Below are positions 13,478 to 20,825 of a stretch of 31,512 bases of DNA, in pieces. How positions within the stretch are numbered: position 1 is the first letter of the stretch; each line of letters opens with the position of its first letter. The DNA is from a virus. The DNA lies in IMG/VR virus record IMGVR_UViG_3300025648_000060, positions 1-31,512 of that record. One strand, written 5' to 3'. Made by a program: the position numbers and the translations under genes. The notes beneath the pieces are model-generated. The model was not told the DNA's origin, did no database searches, and worked only from the letters and a program-made list of their open reading frames with translations.

Positions 13478-14959
13478 TTATATTCTAAATCCTGATATTT
13501 CGAAAAATATATATGAATCAAAGTTTGGTAAATTTTTAATTTTTTCTATATCTTCTTTACTTGCATTTTTCATTGAATTAGTAAATGCTTCTTTATAATC
13601 TAACTTTTTCATATATCCTCCTGTATATTTTGAACTTCCTATCTCTTTTTTTTCTTTGTCTGTCATTTCTTCAAAAGGTATCCATTGATTTACACTAAAC
13701 ATTAAACAATAAGGTTTATCAGCTTTGTCCCATATTTCCTTACTACATAGTTTATTAAAGACTAATATTTCTTTTACTTCCTTTGTATTAAATGAACCTG
13801 TATTAAAATTTGTAGTGTTCCAGTGTCCAGTGTTACTGTGTCCAGTGTTCCTGTCTCCAGTGTTACTGTGTCCAGTGTTCCTGTCTCCAGTGTTACTGTC
13901 TCCAGTGTTACTGTGTCCAGTGTTCCTGTCTCCAGTGTTACTGTGTCCAGTGTTCCAGTGTCCAGTGTTACTGTGTCCAGTGTTCCTGTGTCCAGTGTTC
14001 CTGTCTCCAGTGTTACTGTGTCCAGTGTTACTGTGTCCAGTGTTACTGTGTCCAGTGTTCCAGTGTCCAGTGTTCCTGTCTCCAGTGTTACTGTGTCCAG
14101 TGTTCCAGTGTCCAGTGTTCCTGTCTCCAGTGTTACTGTGTCCAGTGTTACTGTCTCCAGTGTTACTGTGTCCAGTGTTCCAGTGTCCAGTGTTACTGTC
14201 TCCAGTGTTACTGTGTCCAGTGTTCCTGTCTCCAGTGTTACTGTGTCCAGTGTTCCAGTGTCCAGTGTTACTGTGTCCGAGATTATTTAAGCCATTATTA
14301 TTTAATTTTTCTTCTGCGTTTAACATTCTAACTATACGAATATGATTTGTTACTGATTTTTCTTGATTATCTTCATCGATAACTTCTCCTTCACTTTCTA
14401 TTTCACATACAATAGGATTTTCATATAAAGGATAATATTGATAGACATCTCCTAATGATTTACAAAAGTGAAATCCACTACTACACAAATCAATATCTCC
14501 TTCGTGATAAAAATCTTTACCAAACTCATATTGAAAATCTCTGCATTTTAATCCTTCTTTAAATGCTTTATAACCCTTAATAACTTTCCAACCTGCTGGC
14601 ATTATTATATTCTTTGGGCTTTCTCCTTTAAAAATATCTTTCATTTCTTCTTCTGTAAATCCAGCAATTCCACATCCGACTTTTGTTAGTAAAAATATTT
14701 TATCCTTATTTTCGTCTGCACATCTATAAAGTAAATCTCTTGAAATTTGTAAATCTTCTAAAGATACTTTTTGCATTTCTTTATTTAATGTTGGGAAAGC
14801 ATAACTTTGTCCTGTTAGTCCTTCTCCAACTCCTGTTTCTGCTCCAAACTTTTCGTGTGCTAATTTCGCAGCACCTCCTGCATGATTTCCATTTAAATTT
14901 GAACCGAAAACAAATATTTCATTTTCTTTTAAAAATTCTATTTTTTCTGGTGTTGTCAT
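13478..14959 (-). CDS. Macrodomain-like / DUF7666-like / pentapeptide-repeat fusion protein
   Basis: A 493-residue protein with four parts. Residues 12-124 resemble a macrodomain-like phage module: EIFVFGSNLNGNHAGGAAK, GEGLTGQSYAFPT, VGCGIAGF. Residues 127-212 resemble DUF7666: GYKAFKEGLKCRDFQYEFGK, CSSGFHFC, VCEIESEGEV. Residues 222-390 are about 31 five-residue units of the form [HD][SWR]NTG, the xNxGx (Pentapeptide_2) type of repeat. The C-terminal 100 residues form a separate domain with DKADKPYCLMFSVNQW. The repeat should form a right-handed beta-helix. Binding of ADP-ribose-type ligands is only a family-level guess. It might counter a host defence or act on NAD metabolism. Confidence 0.72.
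   Translation of the reverse strand: MTTPEKIEFLKENEIFVFGSNLNGNHAGGAAKLAHEKFGAETGVGEGLTGQSYAFPTLNKEMQKVSLEDLQISRDLLYRCADENKDKIFLLTKVGCGIAGFTEEEMKDIFKGESPKNIIMPAGWKVIKGYKAFKEGLKCRDFQYEFGKDFYHEGDIDLCSSGFHFCKSLGDVYQYYPLYENPIVCEIESEGEVIDEDNQEKSVTNHIRIVRMLNAEEKLNNNGLNNLGHSNTGHWNTGHSNTGDRNTGHSNTGDSNTGHWNTGHSNTGDSNTGHSNTGDRNTGHWNTGHSNTGDRNTGHWNTGHSNTGHSNTGHSNTGDRNTGHRNTGHSNTGHWNTGHSNTGDRNTGHSNTGDSNTGDRNTGHSNTGDRNTGHSNTGHWNTTNFNTGSFNTKEVKEILVFNKLCSKEIWDKADKPYCLMFSVNQWIPFEEMTDKEKKEIGSSKYTGGYMKKLDYKEAFTNSMKNASKEDIEKIKNLPNFDSYIFFEISGFRI
13814..14278 (-). repeat. 15-bp coding tandem repeat, about 31 copies
   Basis: Units of 15 bases built on plus-strand CCAGTGTTNCNGTNT-like sequence, encoding [HD][SWR]NTG on the minus strand. 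The 465 bases equal 31 units. Codon choice is nearly identical between units and variation is confined to a few positions, which indicates recent slippage or unequal recombination. Copy number should be unstable. Long plus-strand frames across it are artefacts of the period. Confidence 0.93.
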
Positions 14960-14960
14960 A

Positions 14961-15203
14961 CTAATTTTTATTATATTCTTTAATAAGTTCTGGATCTGTA
15001 TCAGGTGTTATTTTTAAAACATCTTTTACTTCATATCCATATCTTTTAACTCCTTTTACTCTTGGTTGTCTTTGATAAGTATTGAAAGTTCTTTCGTGTT
15101 CGTCTGAATATATAGGGTCTGCATATACATCAGTTGCTTCTCTTAAATATTCATCTAACTGGTCGTGTTGTTGCTCGTATTGAGATATTAAATCGTATTC
15201 CAT
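14961..15203 (-). CDS. Small acidic protein, unknown
   Basis: An 80-residue Tyr/Asp/Glu-rich protein (SQYEQQHDQLDEYLREATDV; then GVKRYGYEVKDVLKITPD). Its stop TAG is one base before the ATG of the macrodomain-like gene and its ATG is one base after the stop of the gene before it, so it is part of a re-initiation chain. No family was recognised. Confidence 0.6.
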   Translation of the reverse strand: MEYDLISQYEQQHDQLDEYLREATDVYADPIYSDEHERTFNTYQRQPRVKGVKRYGYEVKDVLKITPDTDPELIKEYNKN

Positions 15204-15204
15204 A

Positions 15205-15369
15205 TTAGTATAATCTTAATAGTGCTAATTTTTCCATTTCTTTTGATAAAGTATTGTGTGAAAATAATGTATAAGGAATTGGATGTATAACTCTTTTGTA
15301 AGCTTTTACATCTTCAACTCCACTAACTCCCCACATTTCTTCTACTTCGTTTAAATTATTTATTGTCAT
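15205..15369 (-). CDS. Small protein, unknown
   Basis: A 54-residue ORF (MTINNLNEVEEMWGVSGVED; ends MEKLALLRLY). It is preceded by an extended -10 promoter at 15400-15410 and followed by TAATATG into the next gene. Those two features support it as real. It begins the transcript that contains the macrodomain-like gene. Confidence 0.55.
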   Translation of the reverse strand: MTINNLNEVEEMWGVSGVEDVKAYKRVIHPIPYTLFSHNTLSKEMEKLALLRLY

Positions 15370-15399
15370 ATATTTTTTGTTATTTTTATTAATATAATT

Positions 15400-15410
15400 A
15401 TTATATCACA
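15400..15410 (-). promoter_or_regulatory. Extended -10 promoter for the 15369-13478 genes
   Basis: TGTGATATAAT on the minus strand, with an A/T-rich leader of about 24 bases before ATG 15369. No -35 match. Confidence 0.62.
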
Positions 15411-15428
15411 AGTAAAGATTTAATTCCA

Positions 15429-15824
15429 CTATTTTTGGTGGATAATTGGGGATAACTTTTGTCTTAGTTTTTCATCTACTTCTCTATGGTGTAAAGGACA
15501 AAGCCATATAATCTCAAGTGGTTTTGAATAATATTCGTGATGAGCTTGAGATCTCGGTTCTTTACATACTTTACAAGGTTCTTTTTTTATCTCTCCTTTT
15601 CTTAGTGCTTCTCTAAGTATCTTTCTTGCTTGTTCTTTTTCTGGGTATCTTTTAATACTGTTTAATTCATTATGATAACCATTTTCTTTTCTCCATTGTT
15701 TATTATATTCTCTGTTATATTCTCGGATATATAAACGATGATTATCTCTCCAGTTTTTATTATATAGCCTGATTTCTTCTTTATGGAGATCTCTATATAT
15801 TTGTGCTTTTTCTTTATTATACAT
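15429..15824 (-). CDS. HNH-type endonuclease-like protein
   Basis: A 131-residue protein with a basic, Tyr/Arg-rich helical N-terminal half (YNKNWRDNHRLYIREYNREY) and a C-terminal zinc-containing HNH-like module, CKVCKEPRSQAHHEYY with LCPLHHREV. It is of the type often found as stand-alone nicking or homing endonucleases among small early phage genes. It starts one base after the previous stop (TAATATG). Confidence 0.72.
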   Translation of the reverse strand: MYNKEKAQIYRDLHKEEIRLYNKNWRDNHRLYIREYNREYNKQWRKENGYHNELNSIKRYPEKEQARKILREALRKGEIKKEPCKVCKEPRSQAHHEYYSKPLEIIWLCPLHHREVDEKLRQKLSPIIHQK

Positions 15825-15825
15825 A

Positions 15826-15999
15826 TTAGTATTCTTTTTTTTCTAATTCTAATTCATTATCTATAACTTTTTCTAAACCATCAGGAATTGGTGGTAGTTT
15901 TAATCTTTTTTCTGCAAATTTAATCTCCTTTATTCTTTTTAGATGTCCTAATTTTTCTTTTAAATCTTTTATAAATTGTTGTTTTTCTACTTTGATCAT
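15826..15999 (-). CDS. Small charged helical protein, unknown
   Basis: A 57-residue Lys/Glu-rich ORF (MIKVEKQQFIKDLKEKLGHL; ends ELELEKKEY) with a short LKLPPIPDG segment. The next gene starts at TAATATG. It is supported by tight packing and the same codon use as its neighbours. Confidence 0.48.
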   Translation of the reverse strand: MIKVEKQQFIKDLKEKLGHLKRIKEIKFAEKRLKLPPIPDGLEKVIDNELELEKKEY

Positions 16000-16007
16000 A
16001 AATTTAT

Positions 16008-16319
16008 CTATTTCTTCATCTTATTTAATTCTCTATTGAGATAATGACATTTACTACATACAAATCTTCCATCATCTTCTTGCCAATAAACCATTTTCAT
16101 TGGTGCTGATACATTATCAAATAATCTTTGAGGGTGTAAATACCATCCACAATAGGCACATCTTTCGTGCATAAACTTCCATTCTTGGTAAGTTATCTTT
16201 ATAGCACTGATAAAGACAATGTAATATCTTTTATCAAAAAATCTTAACTTTCTATTATTGTAATTAGGATAGTCTCTAACTTGTTTAAATTTATTATATA
16301 GTTCTTTATATTTTTTCAT
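16008..16319 (-). CDS. Zinc-ribbon protein, possibly a degenerate HNH
   Basis: A 103-residue protein with CAYC at residues 54-57 and CSKC near residue 88. The space between lacks the H-H of a working HNH nuclease, so it is either a relic or a zinc-binding protein. The N-terminal half is basic and aromatic. It is part of the run of small early genes and its ATG follows the previous stop by one base. Confidence 0.55.
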   Translation of the reverse strand: MKKYKELYNKFKQVRDYPNYNNRKLRFFDKRYYIVFISAIKITYQEWKFMHERCAYCGWYLHPQRLFDNVSAPMKMVYWQEDDGRFVCSKCHYLNRELNKMKK

Positions 16320-16320
16320 A

Positions 16321-16509
16321 TTATTTCTTCATCTCTTTTATTGTTTGTAATAAATCTTCAATGTATTCTTTTTTATCCCAACCCTCAATTTCACATATAT
16401 TTAAATCAATTAATATATCAGATAACAATTTAGCTTTCATTTGCTCTCTAGCTAATTGATTTAATGTTTTTGCTGTTTCTTTATTTCCATCTAAAATAAT
16501 TCCACTCAT
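16321..16509 (-). CDS. Small protein, unknown
   Basis: A 62-residue helical protein (MSGIILDGNKETAKTLNQLA; ends DLLQTIKEMKK). It overlaps the previous gene's stop by four bases (ATGA), a clear coupling signal. The TIKEMKK end is like a stretch in the 170-residue neighbour (LQTIKELKK), suggesting a shared origin of a segment. Confidence 0.58.
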   Translation of the reverse strand: MSGIILDGNKETAKTLNQLAREQMKAKLLSDILIDLNICEIEGWDKKEYIEDLLQTIKEMKK

Positions 16510-17018
16510 ATTATTTCATTTAATGTAAATTGAACACCTCTTAAATTCAAATTTATCATATCTAATCTTTCTTGTTCTGATTTTCCCATAGTAATGGCTT
16601 TTAATTTCCATTTTGCATATTCTAATGCTTCCTCATAACCAACTTCTCTCCAACCATTGAATTTAGATTTAATTTCTATCATACTTTTTTTAAGTTCTTT
16701 TATTGTTTGTAAAAAGTCTCTAATAAATAAAAACAATTCATCACTATATTTTTTACCTTTTACTATTTCCCCTATCTTCTTCTCCACTTCTTCTAAGGTT
16801 TGGAGGCGAAGTTTATTTTCAATTCTTTTTGATACTTCATACTGTTGTCCTATTAATTCATATGCATCTTCCTTTCCTTTTTCGTATGCTTCTTTTAGTT
16901 TGGAGTGAACCCATTCTAAAATATCAGTAAAAGGTGCAACTCCACAAGCACCACATTCACAATAATTTAAGTTTCTAAATTCTTCTTTAAACTCCTCATC
17001 TATTTTATTTAAGTCCAT
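16506..17018 (-). CDS. Helical early protein with Cys cluster, unknown
   Basis: A 170-residue, Lys/Glu-rich protein with CECGAC near residue 20 and long helices after it. The stop is TGA inside ATGA, showing that TGA is a stop here. It carries LQTIKELKK, like the next gene. No family was recognised. Confidence 0.58.
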   Translation of the reverse strand: MDLNKIDEEFKEEFRNLNYCECGACGVAPFTDILEWVHSKLKEAYEKGKEDAYELIGQQYEVSKRIENKLRLQTLEEVEKKIGEIVKGKKYSDELFLFIRDFLQTIKELKKSMIEIKSKFNGWREVGYEEALEYAKWKLKAITMGKSEQERLDMINLNLRGVQFTLNEII

Positions 17019-17022
17019 AGTT

Positions 17023-17343
17023 TTATTTTAAATAATCTACAACTTCTTCTAATGCTTGGTTATATCCGTCTGTATGAAGAGAAAATTGACCTTTTTCCTC
17101 TTCAATAATAATTTCTCCTTCAAAATGTTCTCTTGTCTTCCTCCTCTCTTCTTCCCTTGCTTCTTGTTCTATACGAGAGATGAAGTTAAACATTATAGGT
17201 TCTACAGCTTTTATATATTCATCTAAACTAACTCTCATTACTTCATTACTTTCTTCTGTTGCCCATAAAGTTTCATTAAAGTTATCATCAAATATTTCTT
17301 GCATTTCTTCCTCCCATTTACTCTCTGTTTTGTTTTCTGACAT
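17023..17343 (-). CDS. Acidic early protein, unknown
   Basis: A 106-residue strongly acidic protein (EEEMQEIFDDNFNETLW; REEERRKTREHFEGEIIIEE) ending in NQALEEVVDYLK. No cysteines. It could be a DNA mimic by charge alone, but nothing more specific supports that. Preceded by an A-rich leader without Shine-Dalgarno. Confidence 0.55.
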   Translation of the reverse strand: MSENKTESKWEEEMQEIFDDNFNETLWATEESNEVMRVSLDEYIKAVEPIMFNFISRIEQEAREEERRKTREHFEGEIIIEEEKGQFSLHTDGYNQALEEVVDYLK

Positions 17344-17393
17344 ATTATTTTTTGTTATAATCTATACAACCAACAGTTATTAATCCAAAATTA

Positions 17394-17495
17394 TTACACT
17401 TCTCCATTTACTAAAGTATTGTGTTTTTTTATATTTTTCCATATATTACAATTTTTTTTATGTGGTGTATCTAAACAATTACATTTATATTTCAT
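17394..17495 (-). CDS. Tiny cysteine-containing protein, unknown
   Basis: A 33-residue ORF with CNCLDTPHKKNC, three cysteines and a histidine that could bind one zinc ion. Its ATG comes one base after the preceding gene's stop (TAATATG). Too short for standard gene calling. Confidence 0.45.
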   Translation of the reverse strand: MKYKCNCLDTPHKKNCNIWKNIKKHNTLVNGEV

Positions 17496-17496
17496 A

Positions 17497-17661
17497 TTAA
17501 TTTGAATAATCTAAGAATTGATACACTAAAATTGCAAATCCTATTATTAATACTACCAATGTAATTAGTATATAATTTGGATTATCTTTTGCTATTCCAA
17601 TCACTGAAAATGATGTTGATAATATCATTCCAAATATAGTAAATTTTATTATTTTTCTCAT
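17497..17661 (-). CDS. Small membrane protein with two transmembrane segments
   Basis: A 54-residue ORF with hydrophobic segments IIKFTIFGMILSTSFSVIGI and then ILITLVVLIIGFAILVY, separated by a short charged loop AKDNPN. This is the shape of a hairpin membrane protein. It may alter the host membrane during infection. It ends in TAATATG into the next tiny gene and sits 2 bases after the previous stop. Confidence 0.6.
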   Translation of the reverse strand: MRKIIKFTIFGMILSTSFSVIGIAKDNPNYILITLVVLIIGFAILVYQFLDYSN

Positions 17662-17663
17662 AG

Positions 17664-18173
17664 TTATTTAATGACTGGTGGAGTCGTTAGTTTAGTAAAT
17701 ATTATTTGTTTTGTAATAAGTTTTAAATTTTCATCAATTCCAATTACAGCAATTCCACTACAATCTCCATAATTAGTTGCTAACCATAAAGGTCTATCTT
17801 CTGTTATTAATACTTCTCCACCTTTATAACCATCTGTATATTTACCAATTAATGATTTTAATTGTTTTGCAAGTTCTTTAGGATTTGTTGAAAACTTTTC
17901 TATCGAAAAATTATCTTCTGTATCTACACAATTTCCAATATCTTTATCTTCTATTACAGAACCATATATACATTCAGTTCCTTCTGTTTCAGTTAATAGA
18001 GCCATATCTGAATAATAACCACGATATGCACCTATTCCTTTAAATTCTAAGTTCACCTCCTTATTTTCATTATTTTCTAATGCTTCTATAAGCTTTCCAA
18101 AAGTTAAATGATAATTATTTCTTTCTTTCATAGAAAGGTCAGACATTGTATCTAAAAATTTTTGTATATCCAT
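17664..18173 (-). CDS. Conserved phage protein, unknown
   Basis: A 169-residue protein with the linked motifs YHLTFGKLIEAL, GAYRGYYSDMALL and YTDGYKGGEVLITEDRPLW. I recognise this arrangement from small proteins in many unrelated phages, but their function is not known to me. No membrane segment. It is 4 bases after the preceding stop and has no Shine-Dalgarno. Confidence 0.65.
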   Translation of the reverse strand: MDIQKFLDTMSDLSMKERNNYHLTFGKLIEALENNENKEVNLEFKGIGAYRGYYSDMALLTETEGTECIYGSVIEDKDIGNCVDTEDNFSIEKFSTNPKELAKQLKSLIGKYTDGYKGGEVLITEDRPLWLATNYGDCSGIAVIGIDENLKLITKQIIFTKLTTPPVIK

Positions 18174-18177
18174 ATAT

Positions 18178-18657
18178 TTATATTATTTCTATTTCATCTT
18201 CATTAAGATTAAATTTATTTGCTATTTCTTTTTTTGTTAATTGTTTTTTTACTTTGAGAGGACGGATGTGTTTCCAATTTGATATAGCATAGACATCATT
18301 AATCAAATATGCTTCGTTATCAGAATACTCTACACAAACATAAGGTCTTTTATCTCCTTTTAACTCTCCTAAGTAAATTCTTTCTACCCAACCCATTATA
18401 TCTGCATGTTCACTCACTTCTACTAAATCACCTCTTTTGAATTGAGTTTCCTCTTCCAAAGGTTCTAAGTCATCTTCTGTGAAGCACTCTTGACAATCAA
18501 CTATAAGTTTTTTATCTTTATCTAAGATATTAAAATAATCAGTCCAATAAGCATCTTCTCCTAGATATTCTACAAAATGTCCCTTATCTTCAAACACACT
18601 ACACTTCCCCTCGTGTCCTTTTTTTACTTTATATATTTTGTTTATTTCTAATTTCAT
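18178..18657 (-). CDS. SH3-like early protein, unknown
   Basis: A 159-residue protein with two beta-rich segments (KIYKVKKGHEGKCSVFEDKG and FKRGDLVEVSEHADIMG) that look like SH3-type barrels. It has four cysteines and ends in a helix-turn-helix-like LTKKEIANKFNLNEDEIEII. It is the first gene after the promoter at 18678. Function unknown. Confidence 0.58.
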   Translation of the reverse strand: MKLEINKIYKVKKGHEGKCSVFEDKGHFVEYLGEDAYWTDYFNILDKDKKLIVDCQECFTEDDLEPLEEETQFKRGDLVEVSEHADIMGWVERIYLGELKGDKRPYVCVEYSDNEAYLINDVYAISNWKHIRPLKVKKQLTKKEIANKFNLNEDEIEII

Positions 18658-18677
18658 ATTTTTTTATTAATGTTTAT

Positions 18678-18688
18678 ATTATATCACA
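18678..18688 (-). promoter_or_regulatory. Extended -10 promoter for the 18657 transcript
   Basis: TGTGATATAAT on the minus strand. TTGCAA lies 14 bases upstream of the -10 box, an unusually short gap. The predicted leader is about 14 bases. It leads the run of small early genes from 18657. Confidence 0.6.
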
Positions 18689-18718
18689 TTTATTTATTTG
18701 CAAGTAGTTTATCCCCAA

Positions 18719-18865
18719 CTAATATTTATACTCATATATATCATTTTTAGTTTTATATATTTGTCTATATTTTTGTTTATACTTTCTATTATATTGTGAT
18801 ACTTTGTCTTTGTTTTTAGATCTCCATTCTTTTTGTTTTTTTAATATTTGTTCTTTTGTTCGCAT
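18719..18865 (-). CDS. Small basic protein, possible HNH N-terminal relic
   Basis: A 48-residue Lys/Tyr/Gln-rich ORF (KKQKEWRSKNKDKVSQYNRK). Its style matches the N-terminal half of the HNH protein at 15429-15824 (YNKNWRDNHRLYIREYNREY), but no zinc module follows. It may be the truncated remnant of such a gene or a real small protein. Its ATG follows the preceding stop by one base. Confidence 0.42.
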   Translation of the reverse strand: MRTKEQILKKQKEWRSKNKDKVSQYNRKYKQKYRQIYKTKNDIYEYKY

Positions 18866-18866
18866 T

Positions 18867-19376
18867 TTAATTTAGTAAATATCTATCATCTAACAAAAAT
18901 TTATTTTCTAATTCCTGTAATGATTGTGACTCTAAACAAAGATATTTTAATTCTTCTGATTTATCTCTAAGATATTTTGTAGTTTTACTATTATTTAAAT
19001 AATTCCAGTCTTCTGGTGTAGGTGTATATCCTCTATTCCAGCCTAAAGAGCTAGCATAATCTGGAAGAATAGAAATTATATCTTTTCCTCTAATTGCACC
19101 AACAGAAAAAACAGCATCTATTTTTTTTGTAAAAATATAATATGCTTTTGCTATTTCAGTTTCATCAATAATCAAATCTTCTGTATCATCATCAAAAGAC
19201 ATTCTAACTTTCCAGTAAAGTTTTGGTAGATCTTTTTTAATTTCTTCTTGTATTTTTGCAATTTCAATTCTATCTAAATTTTCTCCAAAAAATTCTTTAA
19301 CTTGTGAATCTGTATATTTTTCTGATGGATATTTTAATTTCTGTCCATCTTTTGTATAAATTATTTTGTATATCAT
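18867..19376 (-). CDS. Early protein, unknown
   Basis: A 169-residue protein (MIYKIIYTKDGQKLKYPSEK; GWNRGYTPTPEDWNYLNNSK) without cysteine clusters or membrane segments. It follows the replisome-organiser-like gene and is part of the same transcript. It may have a replication role by position only. Confidence 0.58.
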   Translation of the reverse strand: MIYKIIYTKDGQKLKYPSEKYTDSQVKEFFGENLDRIEIAKIQEEIKKDLPKLYWKVRMSFDDDTEDLIIDETEIAKAYYIFTKKIDAVFSVGAIRGKDIISILPDYASSLGWNRGYTPTPEDWNYLNNSKTTKYLRDKSEELKYLCLESQSLQELENKFLLDDRYLLN

Positions 19377-19380
19377 AAAT

Positions 19381-20115
19381 TTAAATTACTTCTATTTTGT
19401 TTTTACTTTGTTTTTTATAATATTCTCCCTGAATAATTCTAGTCCAGCTATTCATAAGTTGTTGTGGTGAAGTAGGTGGATTAAATATCTTTGTAAAATT
19501 ATTTTTGATCCAGTCAATCATTTTAATAACCTGTTCAAATTGATATTCTTCTATAAGAAATTTACAAGCTTCTCTTTGTGTAGTATTTCCATAATATCTT
19601 TTATTTATAGGATCTATTTCACACATTGCTTTAATAATTTCTGCTATCTCATCTTTTTTATTAGAGTCTGACCCCAGACTGTCCCCTGTCTGTTCTACTC
19701 TACTTAACTCTACTCTACTTAACTTAACCTTACTTAATATATTTTCTTTTAACTCTTTTCCTTTAGAAAAATATAAAGATTTAATTTCTTCTGGTATAGA
19801 ATTTATTATTCTTATAATACCTTCCTCAACACTAGGATTTAAAGATTGATTTTTTTTATGATTAATAATAATTATCCAATCTTTATCTTTTAAGATTTTA
19901 TTATCTCTAATAAATCTATTTAAGATATTTTCTACAACTTCCATATCAAGCCCAACTTCAAAAGCAAATCTTTTCGTTCTTATCTCATATACTCCAGCAA
20001 TATTACAAAGTGGATTTGTTAGAAGATAAAGAAAACATAATTTTTCTATTGGATCTAATTTTTCTATATATGGATCAGTCCAGAAACTATCATTTACATA
20101 TCTTTTTTTTGACAT
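19381..20115 (-). CDS. Replisome organiser / DnaD-like replication protein
   Basis: A 244-residue protein. The N-terminal part (SKKRYVNDSFWTDPYIEKLDPIEKLCFLYLLTNP, about residues 2-35, followed by YEIRTKRFAFEVGLD) is the winged-helix start of phage replication initiation proteins. A low-complexity linker, VKLSRVELSRVEQTGD, follows, as is common in this family. The C-terminal half (EACKFLIEEYQFEQVIKMIDWIK) is helical and could bind the helicase loader or ssDNA. It should recruit the host replication machinery. It has a structured 5' leader with its own promoter. Confidence 0.72.
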   Translation of the reverse strand: MSKKRYVNDSFWTDPYIEKLDPIEKLCFLYLLTNPLCNIAGVYEIRTKRFAFEVGLDMEVVENILNRFIRDNKILKDKDWIIIINHKKNQSLNPSVEEGIIRIINSIPEEIKSLYFSKGKELKENILSKVKLSRVELSRVEQTGDSLGSDSNKKDEIAEIIKAMCEIDPINKRYYGNTTQREACKFLIEEYQFEQVIKMIDWIKNNFTKIFNPPTSPQQLMNSWTRIIQGEYYKKQSKNKIEVI

Positions 20116-20131
20116 ATTTATTAAATTAAAA

Positions 20132-20239
20132 ACTAACGATTGTTAATCGCCGAAGTGTTTTAATGATTTTCCCTTTAATATATATCCCTCCTTGCGAGTG
20201 AGATATATATTAAAGGTCGCAAGAATAACCTTTCGGCTT
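20132..20239 (-). promoter_or_regulatory. Structured, pseudoknotted leader of the replication gene
   Basis: On the minus-strand transcript GCCGAA (20237-20232) pairs with UUCGGC (20154-20149), enclosing a perfect 15-bp hairpin CCUUUAAUAUAUAUC/GAUAUAUAUUAAAGG (20216-20202 with 20186-20172). The loop contains UCGCAAG (20197-20191), which is fully complementary to CUUGCGA (20223-20217) just 5' of the hairpin, giving a 7-bp pseudoknot. A short hairpin CGAU/AUCG (20149-20137) precedes the coding part. The transcript start predicted from 20246 begins at the first base of this structure. It resembles a cis-acting RNA; no known riboswitch class was recognised. Confidence 0.68.
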
Positions 20240-20245
20240 GATACT

Positions 20246-20254
20246 ATTATATCA
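20246..20254 (-). promoter_or_regulatory. Extended -10 promoter for the replication gene
   Basis: TGATATAAT on the minus strand. TTGACT (20269-20264) lies only 12 bases upstream. The predicted start is about 20239, exactly at the 5' edge of the structured leader. Confidence 0.6.
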
Positions 20255-20287
20255 TATAAAAAAAGTCAAATAAATAGTTTTCCCCAG

Positions 20288-20329
20288 AAAAAACAATATC
20301 CCCGATAGAGAGGATTTAAGGAGATATTG
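20288..20329 (-). terminator. Intrinsic terminator after the DUF1003-like gene
   Basis: On the minus strand CAAUAUC (20329-20323) pairs with GAUAUUG (20300-20294), extended by UCC/GGG, followed by UUUUUU. It ends transcripts from 20817 and shields the replication promoter at 20246. Confidence 0.72.
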
Positions 20330-20472
20330 CTTAAGGTGTGCTTTTACTAATTATTATATATATTTTTCTATTTAAAATTGTAGCCAATCTATAACTTATT
20401 ATAGCGAGGATATGGCGATCCTTTATGTAAAGAGCAATGAGATTTTGTCTATCAGTATAAATCTCAATATTA
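20330..20472 (-). other. Structured 3' untranslated region or possible small RNA
   Basis: Non-coding stretch between the DUF1003-like stop and its terminator. It contains a perfect 8-bp hairpin TGAGATTT/AAATCTCA (20466-20438), a 5-bp hairpin AGGAT/ATCCT (20422-20407) and a TATAAT at 20403-20398 without a TGn extension. It could be a stabilising 3' region or a short RNA ending at 20288. No ORF was found. Confidence 0.4.
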
Positions 20473-20817
20473 TTATAACATTTTTTTAATCTCTTTTATT
20501 TCTTTTAAGACTTTTTCAATATCTTTCTTTGCTTCTACATTTGTTTCGTAATCAAGATCACTTCTTATTTCTGAATGTTGTGACTCTAACTTCTGTCCTA
20601 CCATTATGATAGAGAGTAAAACTAATTGTATAAAGGTCTGTGAGATCCAAGATACAGTTGTAAATGCCCCACCTGATAATGCTTGTGGTAATGAGATAAG
20701 AGCCAATATAGCAAAGATAATAGCACAATACATTGTTCCTACTGCATTTGTTATCTTTACTGCTACTTTATCAAGGAAAGACATTTTTGATTTATGGATT
20801 ATATGTGATTTTTTCAT
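20473..20817 (-). CDS. DUF1003-like membrane protein
   Basis: A 114-residue protein with two transmembrane helices (about residues 29-49 and 60-79), joined by GGAFTTVSWISQ, then IIMVGQKLESQHSEIRSDLDYETNVEAK and a C-terminal coiled coil. The IIMxxQxxx...R..LDYxxNxxAxxxI pattern is that of the DUF1003 family. Such genes are common in bacterial, including Patescibacteria, genomes and uncommon in phages. It may be an acquired host gene acting at the membrane. Its promoter lies eight bases before the ATG. Confidence 0.72.
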   Translation of the reverse strand: MKKSHIIHKSKMSFLDKVAVKITNAVGTMYCAIIFAILALISLPQALSGGAFTTVSWISQTFIQLVLLSIIMVGQKLESQHSEIRSDLDYETNVEAKKDIEKVLKEIKEIKKML

Positions 20818-20825
20818 ATATTTTC

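Noticed and set aside
13814-14278. Possible CRISPR array
   Set aside because: The units are 15 bases with no spacers, encode a regular NTG protein repeat and lie inside an open frame.
13725-14345. Long plus-strand open frames rich in Val/Ser/Pro across the repeat
   Set aside because: They are the 15-bp period of the minus-strand repeat read in other frames; they have repetitive composition and no start context.
20398-20403. Promoter for a minus-strand small RNA between 20403 and 20288
   Set aside because: TATAAT lacks both a TGn extension and a -35, so it was kept only as a weak possibility in the 3' region entry.
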